Of a stretch of DNA of 64,000 nt, positions 29,502 to 37,862 are shown piece by piece. The notes beneath the pieces were generated by a model. The model was not told where the DNA came from. It was given only the letters and a program-made list of their open reading frames with translations, and did not search any database. Origin of the DNA: Gemmobacter lanyuensis (GTDB taxonomy: Bacteria; Pseudomonadota; Alphaproteobacteria; Rhodobacterales; Rhodobacteraceae); the NCBI RefSeq assembly GCF_014652355.1, contig NZ_BMYQ01000004.1, positions 124,001-188,000 of the forward strand, given 5' to 3'. Positions within the stretch are counted from its first letter, which is position 1. Each line of letters begins with the position of its first letter. Position numbers and translations under genes: made by a program.

Positions 29502-30914
29502 TCAGGGCAGGACCTTGCCGGGATTCATGCGGTTGTCAGGGTCGAGCGCCTGCTTGATCTGCGCCATGACCGCAAGGGCCACCGGGTCTTTGCGCCGCCG
29601 CATCGAATTGCGCTTGGACAGGCCCACCCCATGTTCGGCGGAAAAGGTGCCGCCAAGGCGCTGCACCTCTTCCTCCAACATTTCGACGATCCGGTCTGCC
29701 TGTTCGGGATCGGCGGTCGGGGGAAAGACGGTCAGATGCACATTGCCGTCGCCCAGATGGGCCACGGCCATCATCTCGGCCGCCGGCTCAAAGGCCTGCA
29801 GCCGCGCCTCGAACCCTTCCATCAGCGGGGCCACGGCATCCAGCGGCACGGCGACATCGGTGTCGATGAAGGGGCGGCGGGCAAAGGTGATTTCTGCTGC
29901 GAGTTCCCGGCGCTGCCACATCGCGGCGCGCTGGCTTTCGTTCCGGGCGATCTGGGCATCCAGCACCAGCCCGTCCTCCATCAAATCGGATAGAGTGGTT
30001 TCCAGAAGGTCGGTCAGGGGCAGGCTGCCATCGGGCAGGGGGGTGGTGTCGCGCGTGGCAGTGGCGCCGAGTTCGACCAGAATCGTCACATCGGGGCGGG
30101 GGGTGAAGGGTTCGCCAATGTCGGGCCGCGCCTCGGACAGGCGGCGCATATAGCTCGCGGGCATGTATTCAAACGCCTCGACCAGACCGCCGGTCGCCTG
30201 TTGCAGGCGGTTCAGCAGCACCAGCGCCTCGGGCAGGCTGCGGACGGCAAGGGTGGCGGTGGCATGGGCGCGCGGGGCGGGCACCAGTTTCATCACCGCC
30301 GCGGTGATGATGCCCAGCGTGCCTTCGGCCCCGATGAACATATCCTTCAGTGCATAGCCGGAATTGTCCTTGTGCAGCGCGTTCATCAGGTTCAGCACGC
30401 GGCCATCGGCCAGCACGACCTCAAGCCCCAGGCAAAGGCTGCGGGTCGATCCATAGCGCAGCACATTGGACCCGCCCGCATTGGTGGACAGCGCCCCCCC
30501 GACCATCGCCGACCCGCGCGCCCCGAACCAGAGCGGGAAGTAGAGGTCCAGCGCGGCCGCAGCTTCATGCAGGCGCGACAGGATCACCCCAGCCTCGACC
30601 ACGGCGACACGGGCCTCGGGGCGGATGTCGCGGATGCGGTTCAGCCGCTCGACCGACACCATCAGGCCGCCGCGTGTCATCAGCCCGCCCACCAGCCCCG
30701 TGCGCCCTGCCGCAGGCACAACGGCCACGCCACGCTGCGCGGCAAGGCGCAGCACCTCGGCCACCTCGGCGGTGGATCCGGGGCGCACCACGGCCAGCGG
30801 ATCGGCAACATAAGCGCCGGTCCAATCGGTCAAATAGGGTGCCCGATCGGCCCCGGTCAGCACATGGGGGGCGCCCAGACAGGCAATCAGATCAGTCAGC
30901 AGGGCTTGGGTCAT
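29502..30914 (-). CDS. FAD-binding oxidase/dehydrogenase (GlcD / D-lactate dehydrogenase type)
   Basis: 470 residues from ATG 30914 with GGAAGGAG upstream. The PCMH-type FAD domain has VVPAAGRTGLVGGLM (about 72-86) and SALSTNAGG-type glycine motifs; the C-terminal FAD-oxidase domain contains MAVAHLGDGNVHLTVFP and ends with the NPGKVLP signature. Such enzymes oxidise 2-hydroxy acids (D-lactate, glycolate, 2-hydroxyglutarate). The substrate is undetermined. It converges with the FAH-family gene and diverges from yceI. The frame extends upstream into yceI without support. Confidence 0.9.
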   Translation of the reverse strand: MTQALLTDLIACLGAPHVLTGADRAPYLTDWTGAYVADPLAVVRPGSTAEVAEVLRLAAQRGVAVVPAAGRTGLVGGLMTRGGLMVSVERLNRIRDIRPEARVAVVEAGVILSRLHEAAAALDLYFPLWFGARGSAMVGGALSTNAGGSNVLRYGSTRSLCLGLEVVLADGRVLNLMNALHKDNSGYALKDMFIGAEGTLGIITAAVMKLVPAPRAHATATLAVRSLPEALVLLNRLQQATGGLVEAFEYMPASYMRRLSEARPDIGEPFTPRPDVTILVELGATATRDTTPLPDGSLPLTDLLETTLSDLMEDGLVLDAQIARNESQRAAMWQRRELAAEITFARRPFIDTDVAVPLDAVAPLMEGFEARLQAFEPAAEMMAVAHLGDGNVHLTVFPPTADPEQADRIVEMLEEEVQRLGGTFSAEHGVGLSKRNSMRRRKDPVALAVMAQIKQALDPDNRMNPGKVLP

Positions 30915-31027
30915 CGGGGGCTCCTTCCCCGGCAGAATGGCGACTTGTCGCCGCCCTGACCAGAGGGTGTTGACACGCCCCGCCGCCTTCGGGAAAGGCT
31001 GTCGCGGGATCAAGACATGAGGGCGCG

Positions 31028-31711
31028 ATGCGCAAACTTCGGGGATGGGTGCTGGCCGCAGCGGTAATGCTGGTGACCGGGGCACAGGCACAAGAGGCAC
31101 AGGTTCTGGCAGTAGACCCGAACCCGCCGGCGGGGGCCTATACGCTTGACCTGACCCATGGGCGGTTGATCTTCAAGGTCAGCCATCTGGGCTTTTCCAA
31201 CTACACCGCCTTTTTCCGCGACTTCAGTGCCGATCTGGCCTTCGATCCCGCGAACCCCGCCGCGATGAGCGTGGCGACCAAAGTCAAGGCAGCCTCGGTC
31301 GAGACGCTGTTTTCCGATCCGGGGGTCAATTTCAATGCGCTGATCGCAGGGCCGGAATTTCTGGATGCCGCGCAATTCCCTGAAATCACCTTTGTCAGCA
31401 CCGCCGTGCTGGTGACGGGGGAAAAGACGGCCATCGTCACGGGCGACCTGACCTTGCATGGTGTCACCAAGCCGGTGGCGCTGGATGTCACCTACAATGG
31501 CGGCTGGGCCGGGCATCCGATGGACCCCGGCGGGGCGCGGGTGGGCTTTTCCGCCAAGGGCAGCCTGAAACGGTCGGATTTCGGCATCACCTATGGTCTG
31601 CCCACACCGGGAAGCACGCTGGGCGTGGGTGATACCGTGCAGATCGAGATCGAGGCCGAGTTCATCAATCCTGCCGCCCCCAAGCCCGAAGCGCCGGCCC
31701 CTCAGGGCTGA
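31028..31711 (+). CDS. YceI family periplasmic protein
   Basis: 227 residues: signal peptide (about 1-21, ending TGAQAQ), then a YceI lipocalin-like barrel. YTLDLTHGRLIFKVSHLGFSN near residue 38 and GDLTLHGVTKPVALDVTYN near 140 are the family blocks. YceI proteins bind isoprenoid-like lipids in the periplasm. A Pro/Ala-rich tail of about 15 residues ends the protein. Its end overlaps the end of the convergent esterase gene by 10 bases. Confidence 0.92.
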   Translation: MRKLRGWVLAAAVMLVTGAQAQEAQVLAVDPNPPAGAYTLDLTHGRLIFKVSHLGFSNYTAFFRDFSADLAFDPANPAAMSVATKVKAASVETLFSDPGVNFNALIAGPEFLDAAQFPEITFVSTAVLVTGEKTAIVTGDLTLHGVTKPVALDVTYNGGWAGHPMDPGGARVGFSAKGSLKRSDFGITYGLPTPGSTLGVGDTVQIEIEAEFINPAAPKPEAPAPQG

Positions 31712-32382
31712 ACGCGGGCCAGAAGCTCCAGCACCTTCGGACCCAGATCGGCCACGATGCGCTTCACCCCTTCCGGGTTGGGGTGGATGCCATCGGCCTG
31801 CATCAGGCGACGCGCCGCGGCCGGATCGTCGCCCCCCAGCCCCGCCATGAAGTTCGGCGCGAGCAATGTGCCATGCTTGGCCGCAAGCTCGGGGTAGATC
31901 GCATCGAATTGCGCCTTCCAGTCGGGGCCGAAATTTGCAGGCCCCGGCAGGCCGATCAACAGCACCGGAAGCTTGCGCGCGTCCGCCTTGGTCAGGATCG
32001 CCTCCAGATTGGAGCGCGTGACGGCAGGGTCCAGCCCGCGCAGCAGGTCATTCCCGCCCAGCGTCACGATCAGCGCATCGGTTTCCGGCGTCAGCGACCA
32101 GTCGAGCCGGGCAAGCCCCCCGGCCGTGGTATCACCTGACACCCCGGCATTGACCACCGTGGCATCCGACCCGTTCGCCGCCAGCCATTGCTGCAACTGG
32201 GGGACAAACCCTTCGCCCTCGGCCAGACCATACCCGGCGGTCAGGCTGTCACCCAAGGCTACAACGCTCAAAGGTTCGGCATGCGCCACTCCAAAGGATA
32301 ACGCGAACGTCAGAAGGGCTTTGCCGAGGCAGCGTCCTGCCCCATATCCGAGAGAGAAAACAAGGCGAAGGGCAGTGACCAT
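31702..32382 (-). CDS. tesA: Arylesterase / acyl-CoA thioesterase I-like GDSL hydrolase
   Basis: 226 residues from ATG 32382, with a signal peptide ending near SFGVAHA. The SGNH motifs are all visible: GDSLTAG (Ser), the block I/II Gly, GGNDLLRG (Asn) and DGIHPN near the C-terminus (Asp/His). It hydrolyses thioesters or esters in the periplasm. The tesA / ybbA-ybbP arrangement seen here is widely conserved in Proteobacteria. Its ATG overlaps the ATG of the divergent ybbA by 2 bases. Confidence 0.93.
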   Translation of the reverse strand: MVTALRLVFSLGYGAGRCLGKALLTFALSFGVAHAEPLSVVALGDSLTAGYGLAEGEGFVPQLQQWLAANGSDATVVNAGVSGDTTAGGLARLDWSLTPETDALIVTLGGNDLLRGLDPAVTRSNLEAILTKADARKLPVLLIGLPGPANFGPDWKAQFDAIYPELAAKHGTLLAPNFMAGLGGDDPAAARRLMQADGIHPNPEGVKRIVADLGPKVLELLARVQP

Positions 32383-33052
32383 GGGTGAACCGATTCTGAC
32401 ATTGGACGATGCGCGACTGACTTTGGCGGGAAACGCTGGTCCGGTCGAGATTCTGAAAGGCATCACACTGACAGTTGAACGCGGCGAAACCGTGGGGCTG
32501 ATCGGGCCTTCGGGGTCGGGCAAATCCTCGCTTCTGATGCTGATGGGCGGGTTGGAGCGCGCAACCGGTGGCCGCGTCGCGGCGCTGGGGCAGGATCTGG
32601 GCGCGATGAATGAAGATGCGCTGGCGCGGTTCCGGCGCGGCAACATGGGGGTGGTGTTTCAAAGCTTTCACCTGATCCCCACAATGACCGCGCTTGAAAA
32701 CGTGGCGGTTCCGCTGGAGCTTGCCGGGGTGTCCGATGCCTTTGACCGGGCCGAGGCCGAGCTGCGGACCGTGGGCCTTGGCCACCGGATCGACCATTAC
32801 CCGGCGCAGATGTCGGGGGGCGAACAGCAGCGCGTGGCCTTGGCGCGCGCTGCCGCACCCCGGCCCGCGATCCTGCTGGCCGATGAACCCACTGGCAATC
32901 TGGATGGTGTGAACGGTGCTGCGATCATGGATCTTCTGTTCGGGCTGCGCGACCGGCACGGCGCGACGCTGGTTCTGGTGACCCATGCCCCCGAACTGGC
33001 GGAACGCTGCGACCGCGTTATCCGCTTGGCCGACGGTCGGGTGGTGGCATGA
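32381..33052 (+). CDS. ybbA: ABC transporter ATPase (YbbA/LolD-like)
   Basis: 223 residues. Walker A GPSGSGKSS (about 42-50), Q-loop, signature MSGGEQQR (about 145) and Walker B AILLADEPTGNLD (about 165) are intact; the pattern is that of the MacB/LolD type. It pairs with the giant FtsX-like permease encoded next, whose ATG overlaps its stop (ATGA). The frame is open upstream to 31973, but that part is antisense to tesA. No Shine-Dalgarno is evident before 32381, and its start shares bases with tesA. Confidence 0.92.
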   Translation: MGEPILTLDDARLTLAGNAGPVEILKGITLTVERGETVGLIGPSGSGKSSLLMLMGGLERATGGRVAALGQDLGAMNEDALARFRRGNMGVVFQSFHLIPTMTALENVAVPLELAGVSDAFDRAEAELRTVGLGHRIDHYPAQMSGGEQQRVALARAAAPRPAILLADEPTGNLDGVNGAAIMDLLFGLRDRHGATLVLVTHAPELAERCDRVIRLADGRVVA

Positions 33053-35559
33053 GCTGGTCCCTTGCGGCGCGCCTTGCGCGACGAGAGCTTCGGGGTGGTC
33101 TGCGCGGCTTTCGCATCTTTCTGGCCTGTCTGGCCCTGGGTGTCGCGGCGATTGCGGCAGTGGGGCAGGTGCGATCCGCCATCGAGGCCGGTTTGGCCGA
33201 TCAGGGGGCGGTGCTTCTGGGCGGCGATGCCCAGATGGAATTCACCTATCGTTTCGCTGATGACGCCGAGCGCGCCTATATGGCCCAGATCGCCGAGCGC
33301 GTGTCCGAGGTGGTCGATTTCCGCTCCATGATCGTGGTGGGGGATGAGCGCACCCTGACGCAGGTGACGGCCGTCGATGATCTCTATCCGCTGCTGGGTC
33401 AGGTAGAGCTGGATCCGCCGCAGCCGCTGTCACAGGCCTTGGCGGCAGAGGGCGGTGTGCCGGGCGCGGTGGTGGACCGGGTGCTTGTGGACCGGCTGGG
33501 CCTCAAGCCGGGCGACCGTTTCAAGCTGGGCCTGCAAGACTTCCGTCTGGGTGCCGTGTTGCTGCGCCAGCCCGACAGCGCGACCGGCGGCTTCGGCCTT
33601 GGCCCGCCCGCCATCGTGCGGACGGCGGATCTGGCGCAATCCGGGCTGTTGGTGCCGGGGGCGCTGTTTGAAACCGAATACCGGCTGGATCTGCCCCCGA
33701 CCGTCAATCTGGCGGCGCTGGAGGCCGAGGTCGAGGCCCGTTTCGCCGACAAGGGCCTGCGGTGGAGCGATTCGCGCCGCGCCGCCCCCGGGGTGGAGCG
33801 GTTTGTCGATCGTATGGGCGCCTTTCTGGTGCTGGTGGGGCTGGCGGGGCTGGCTGTCGGCGGCGTGGGGGTTTCGGCCGCCGTGCGCGCCTATCTGGAT
33901 GGCAAGGTGCCGGTCATTGCCACCCTTCGGACCATGGGCGCCGAGGGCAGCCTGATCTTCCGCAGCTATCTGATGCAGATCGGTGTGCTGGCCGGGCTGG
34001 GGGTGGTGATCGGGCTTGCGCTGGGTGCACTGGTACCGCTGCTGGCGGGGCCGCTGATCGCCGCGGCGCTGCCGTTCCCGGTGGCCTTTGCGGTCTATCC
34101 GGTGCCGCTGCTCGAGGCCGCGTTCTATGGTATGACCACGGCCTTCCTCTTTACCCTCTGGCCGCTGGCGCAGGTCGAACAGATCCGTGCGGCGGCCCTA
34201 TATCGCGGGGTTGCGCGGCAGGGTTGGCCCGCGCCGCGGCGTCTGGTGGCGATCGTCGCGCTGGCGGTGTTGCTGATCGGCGGGGCGGTCTGGCTGTCGG
34301 GGGTCTGGACCCTCGCGCTGGGCACTGCCGGTGGCGTGGCGGGGGCGCTGGCGCTGCTGGCGCTGGCGGCGCTGGGGCTCCGGCGTCTGGCGCGGCATCT
34401 GGCCCGCCGCGTGCGTGGTGCCGTGGCGCTGCGCGCGGCGCTGGGCGCCATTGCCGCCCCGCGGGGCGAGGCCGTGTCGGTCGTGCTGTCGCTGGGGCTG
34501 GGCCTGTCGGTGCTGGCCGCCGTCGGGCAGATCGACGCCAATTTGCGCGCAGCCATCGACCGCGACCTGCCCACCCGCGCGCCAGCCTATTTCTTCGTTG
34601 ATATCCAGCCTGACCAGATCGAAGGCTTCAAGGCCCGTGTGGCGGCTGACCCCGATATCTCGCGCGTGGAAACGGCGCCGATGCTGCGCGCGGTGCTGAC
34701 CCAGATCAACGGTCGCCCGGCGCGCGAGGTCGCGGGCGAACACTGGGTGGTGCGCGGGGATCGGGGCATCACCTATGCCGATGAACCATCCCCCACCACC
34801 CGCATCGTCGCGGGGAGCTGGTGGCCCAAGGGCTATACCGGCGACCCGCAGGTCAGCTTTTCTGCCGCCGAGGCCGAAGAGATCGGCCTGAAACTGGGTG
34901 ATACCGTGACCGTCAATGTGCTGGGCCGCGACATTACCGCCACATTGACCAGCCTGCGCGAGGTAGATTTTGCGACCGGCGGCATGGGCTTTGTGATGAC
35001 CTTCAATGCCGCGGCTTTGCAGGGGGCGCCGCATACCCATATCGCCACGATCTACGCCCCGCCCGAGGCCGAGGCCCGCATCCTGCGCGATCTGGCCAGC
35101 ACCTGGCCCAATATCACCGCGATTCGTGTGCGTGACGCCATCGACCGCGTGACCGAGGCGCTGGATGCCATTGCCACGGCCACCGCTTGGGCCGCGGCGG
35201 CAGTGTTGGTGACGGGCTTTGTGGTGCTGATCGGCGCGGCGGCAGCCGGTGAACGCAGCCGCACCTATGAGGCGGCGGTTCTGAAGGTGCTGGGCGCCAC
35301 CCGCCGCCGCATCCTGCTGAGCTTTGCACTGCGGGCCATGCTCATGGGGGCTGCAGCCGGGGCGGTGGCGATTCTGGCCGGGGCCGTCGCGGGCTGGGCG
35401 GTTCTGGAGTTGGTGATGGAGGCCGACTACGCCTTTGAGCCGCTCTCTGCCCTGGCCATCATCGTGGGGGGCATTGCCGCAACGGTGCTGGCGGGCCTGT
35501 TCTTTGCGCTGCGCCCCCTGCGTGTGCGCCCGGCACATGTGCTGCGCGGTGCGGAATAA
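33049..35559 (+). CDS. ybbP: ABC transporter permease with duplicated FtsX domains (YbbP family)
   Basis: 836 residues. It begins with a cytoplasmic helix and one membrane segment (about 20-45), a large periplasmic domain, FtsX domain 1 (three to four helices, about 255-380), a middle pair of helices (about 395-445), a second periplasmic domain and FtsX domain 2 (about 705-825). It overlaps ybbA by 4 bases. Members are thought to act in mechanotransmission or lipid/lipoprotein release rather than classical transport; the substrate is not known. Confidence 0.92.
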   Translation: MSWSLAARLARRELRGGLRGFRIFLACLALGVAAIAAVGQVRSAIEAGLADQGAVLLGGDAQMEFTYRFADDAERAYMAQIAERVSEVVDFRSMIVVGDERTLTQVTAVDDLYPLLGQVELDPPQPLSQALAAEGGVPGAVVDRVLVDRLGLKPGDRFKLGLQDFRLGAVLLRQPDSATGGFGLGPPAIVRTADLAQSGLLVPGALFETEYRLDLPPTVNLAALEAEVEARFADKGLRWSDSRRAAPGVERFVDRMGAFLVLVGLAGLAVGGVGVSAAVRAYLDGKVPVIATLRTMGAEGSLIFRSYLMQIGVLAGLGVVIGLALGALVPLLAGPLIAAALPFPVAFAVYPVPLLEAAFYGMTTAFLFTLWPLAQVEQIRAAALYRGVARQGWPAPRRLVAIVALAVLLIGGAVWLSGVWTLALGTAGGVAGALALLALAALGLRRLARHLARRVRGAVALRAALGAIAAPRGEAVSVVLSLGLGLSVLAAVGQIDANLRAAIDRDLPTRAPAYFFVDIQPDQIEGFKARVAADPDISRVETAPMLRAVLTQINGRPAREVAGEHWVVRGDRGITYADEPSPTTRIVAGSWWPKGYTGDPQVSFSAAEAEEIGLKLGDTVTVNVLGRDITATLTSLREVDFATGGMGFVMTFNAAALQGAPHTHIATIYAPPEAEARILRDLASTWPNITAIRVRDAIDRVTEALDAIATATAWAAAAVLVTGFVVLIGAAAAGERSRTYEAAVLKVLGATRRRILLSFALRAMLMGAAAGAVAILAGAVAGWAVLELVMEADYAFEPLSALAIIVGGIAATVLAGLFFALRPLRVRPAHVLRGAE

Positions 35560-35574
35560 AAGCACCCGGAAAAC

Positions 35575-35601
35575 CCCCGCCGGGTTGCAAGCCTGGCGGG
35601 G
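35575..35601 (+). terminator. Weak terminator-like hairpin after ybbP
   Basis: CCCCGCC / GGCGGGG with a 13-base loop containing the TTGCAA palindrome. No T tract follows, so termination is uncertain. Confidence 0.4.
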
Positions 35602-35903
35602 CAGATCTCTGGATCAATTCGGAACCAACGGGGCCTGCGAGGTAAAATCCGCCTCTGCCTCGACTGGACGGCGCTTGCCAGCCGGTTGCGACGTGGTTCC
35701 AATCTTTTCATTTAAAGCTGCGACAAAATCGTCCGTTCTGAGGGATATGCTGGGATTTGACGATATTTGACGATCCCTCGCCCCCCGCAAGCCGCTCTGC
35801 TCTGCCGTTTTGGAATTTTTTGGTTGATATGGTCCATAAATGGAATATCAATTCCATCAAGGCGACGGTGAGTCCCGTCGTGACCCGGGGGAGAACGATC
35901 CAA
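35602..35903. other. Intergenic control region before the inositol-type operon
   Basis: About 300 bases without a gene and with lower GC than its surroundings around 35690-35860. It contains a run of overlapping inverted repeats at 35824-35857, described separately. An open frame from a TTG at 35757 runs in phase into the isomerase gene, but its N-terminal 49 codons look like leader DNA. The ribosome binding site GGGGAG lies at 35887-35892. Confidence 0.6.
35840..35857. promoter_or_regulatory. IolR-like operator, GGAA-N6-TTCC palindrome
   Basis: ATGGAATATCAATTCCAT is a perfect 7-bp inverted repeat whose core is GGAA-N6-TTCC, the motif reported for the RpiR-family repressor IolR in Sinorhizobium meliloti. 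It overlaps two further inverted repeats (TTGATAT / ATATCAA at 35824-35851 and TCCAT-AA-ATGGA at 35833-35844). It lies 47 bases before the first start codon, a good place for repression. Confidence 0.6.
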
Positions 35904-36710
35904 ATGCTGCCGTTTGCGCTGAACCACATGACCACGCCGCGACTGGGCTGGGAGGCGTTTCTCGACCTCGCCAAATCGCTGGGCTGCGTCGGCGTGGAAT
36001 TCCGGAATGACCTGCCGGGCGCGCTGTTCCAGGGTGAAGATCCGGCCCGCGTCGGCGAAGCTGTCCGCGCCCGTGGCCTGCGCTTCCTTGCGCTGGCCGA
36101 AGTGAAGATGTTCAACGACTGGTCTGACGCCAAGGCCGCCGAGGCCGAGGCCCTGATGAAGATCGCTGTGGCCGCCGGGGCAGATGCTGTCAGCCTGATC
36201 CCGCGCAACGATGGCGTGGCGACCGAGCGCGGCGAAAGCCGCCGGGTGAGCGAACTGGCCCTGCGAGAGATCCTGCCCATGCTCAAGGCCCATGGCCTGA
36301 AAGCCATGGTCGAGCCGCTGGGTTTTGAGGTCTGCTCGCTGCGCTACAAGGACATTCTGGCCGATGCCATTGATGCCGTGGGCGGCGTTGGCACCTATTA
36401 CATGGTGCATGACACCTTCCACCACGCCCTGGCGGGCTGGGGTCCGATCTTCCCGGAACTGACCGGGATCATCCATGTCTCGGGCGTGACCGCCCCCGCC
36501 TATGTCGGCGATATGCGCGATCCGCACCGCGTTCTTGTGGACGCGGACGACGTTCTTGGTAACGTGGCACAGATCCGTGCCTTGCGTGCCGCGGGCTATT
36601 CCGGCCCGATCAGCTACGAGCCCTTCTCGCCCGAGGTGCATGCGTTGGATGACGCAGGTCCCGCCCTGAAGGCCTCGATGGACTTCATCGAACGTGGTGT
36701 TGCCGCCTGA
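35904..36710 (+). CDS. TIM-barrel sugar isomerase/epimerase family protein (IolI/IolE-like)
   Basis: 268 residues from ATG 35904 with GGGGAG upstream. Xylose-isomerase-like TIM barrel: conserved acidic and His residues are visible in GVEFRND, LKAMVEPLGFEV, MVHDTFHHAL and ISYEPFSPEVH, which fit divalent-metal binding. Such proteins act as inosose isomerases or dehydratases (IolI, IolE) or as hydroxypyruvate isomerases. The operon contents favour a 2-keto-inositol substrate. First gene of the operon. Confidence 0.82.
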   Translation: MLPFALNHMTTPRLGWEAFLDLAKSLGCVGVEFRNDLPGALFQGEDPARVGEAVRARGLRFLALAEVKMFNDWSDAKAAEAEALMKIAVAAGADAVSLIPRNDGVATERGESRRVSELALREILPMLKAHGLKAMVEPLGFEVCSLRYKDILADAIDAVGGVGTYYMVHDTFHHALAGWGPIFPELTGIIHVSGVTAPAYVGDMRDPHRVLVDADDVLGNVAQIRALRAAGYSGPISYEPFSPEVHALDDAGPALKASMDFIERGVAA

Positions 36711-36801
36711 GGCGACTGCGTTCGGCGAACAGCCGCTCCGGGGAGGGGCGGTCCGGCAGGGAGAAACGGGTGCGCCGGACACCTGATGTGGAGGAAAGAC
36801 A

Positions 36802-37743
36802 ATGAAAAAGACCCTTATCGTCGCTGGTTTCGCCGCACTGATGGGCACCAGCGCCATGGCGGATGGCATCGGCGTGTCGATGGCGCTGTTCGATGACAAC
36901 TTCCTGACCGTCCTGCGCAATGGCATGGATGCCAAGGGCAAGGAACTGGGCGTTTCGCTGCAGATCGAAGACGCTCAGAACGACGTGGCCAAGCAGCTGG
37001 ACCAGATCAACAACTTCATCGCGTCCGGCGTTTCGGCCATCGTGGTGAACCCTGTTGATACCTCGGCCACCCAGGCGATGTCGGATGCGGCCGCTGCCGC
37101 CAATATCCCGCTGGTCTATGTGAACCGTCAGCCGGTCAACGTCGATACCCTGCCCGACAACCAGGCTTTCGTTGCGTCGAACGAAGTGGAATCCGGCACG
37201 CTGGAAACCATCGAGGTTTGCCGTCAGCTGAAAGAAGCCGGCAAGACCGAAGCCAACGTCTATGTGATGATGGGCGAACTGTCGAACCAGGCCGCCGTTC
37301 AGCGCACCGCCGACATCCACGACGTGATCGCCGCCGGCAAGTGCGAAGTGAAACTGAACATCATCGACGAGCAAACCGCGAACTGGTCGCGTGACCAGGC
37401 GCAATCGCTGATGACCAACTGGCTGTCGACCGGCACCGCCTTTGACGGCGTGATCGCCAACAACGACGAGATGGCCATTGGCGCCATCCAGGCGATGAAA
37501 GCCGCGGGCATCGACATGGCTTCGGTTGTGGTTGGCGGGATCGACGCCACCCAGGACGCTCTTGCCGCCATGCAGGCCGGCGATCTGGACGTGACCGTGT
37601 TCCAGGACGCTGCCGGTCAGGGCGCAGGCGCGCTGGACGCAGCCATCAAGCTGTCGAAGGGCGAGGCGGTTGACCAGAAGGTCTACATCCCGTTCCAGCT
37701 GGTGACCCCGGCGAACGTTGGCGATTTCCTCGCCAAGAACTGA
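36802..37743 (+). CDS. Sugar ABC transporter periplasmic binding protein (myo-inositol/ribose type)
   Basis: 313 residues with a clear signal peptide ending SAMA (about 1-20). Periplasmic binding protein family 4 (ribose/galactose type): INNFIASGVSAIVVNPVDT, FDGVIANNDEMAIGAIQAM and VVGGIDATQDALAAMQAG are family blocks. The sequence YVNRQPVNVDTLPDNQAFVAS resembles inositol-binding IbpA. GTGGAGGAAAG gives a strong ribosome binding site. A stable hairpin follows, which could raise its message level over that of the permease. Confidence 0.88.
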   Translation: MKKTLIVAGFAALMGTSAMADGIGVSMALFDDNFLTVLRNGMDAKGKELGVSLQIEDAQNDVAKQLDQINNFIASGVSAIVVNPVDTSATQAMSDAAAAANIPLVYVNRQPVNVDTLPDNQAFVASNEVESGTLETIEVCRQLKEAGKTEANVYVMMGELSNQAAVQRTADIHDVIAAGKCEVKLNIIDEQTANWSRDQAQSLMTNWLSTGTAFDGVIANNDEMAIGAIQAMKAAGIDMASVVVGGIDATQDALAAMQAGDLDVTVFQDAAGQGAGALDAAIKLSKGEAVDQKVYIPFQLVTPANVGDFLAKN

Positions 37744-37758
37744 TCGCCCAAGGGCGAA

Positions 37759-37783
37759 GGGGCGGCGCGGCCAGCGCCGCCCC
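37759..37783 (+). other. Hairpin between binding protein and permease genes
   Basis: GGGGCGGCGC / GCGCCGCCCC, a perfect 10-bp stem with GGCCA loop, followed by CATTTCTTCC. Binding-protein genes of sugar ABC operons are often followed by a hairpin that partly ends transcription or protects upstream RNA; either fits here. Confidence 0.6.
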
Positions 37784-37862
37784 CATTTCTTCCCTGACCG
37801 GGCGCGGGGGCGCAGGCGGGGCAAGCTATTCATGACATTACCGGGGGAGAGGGGAGCGCACC

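Noticed and set aside
35757-35903. N-terminal extension of the TIM-barrel gene from a TTG codon
   Set aside because: The 49 codons cover the operator palindromes and show no family similarity; the ATG at 35904 has a good ribosome binding site.
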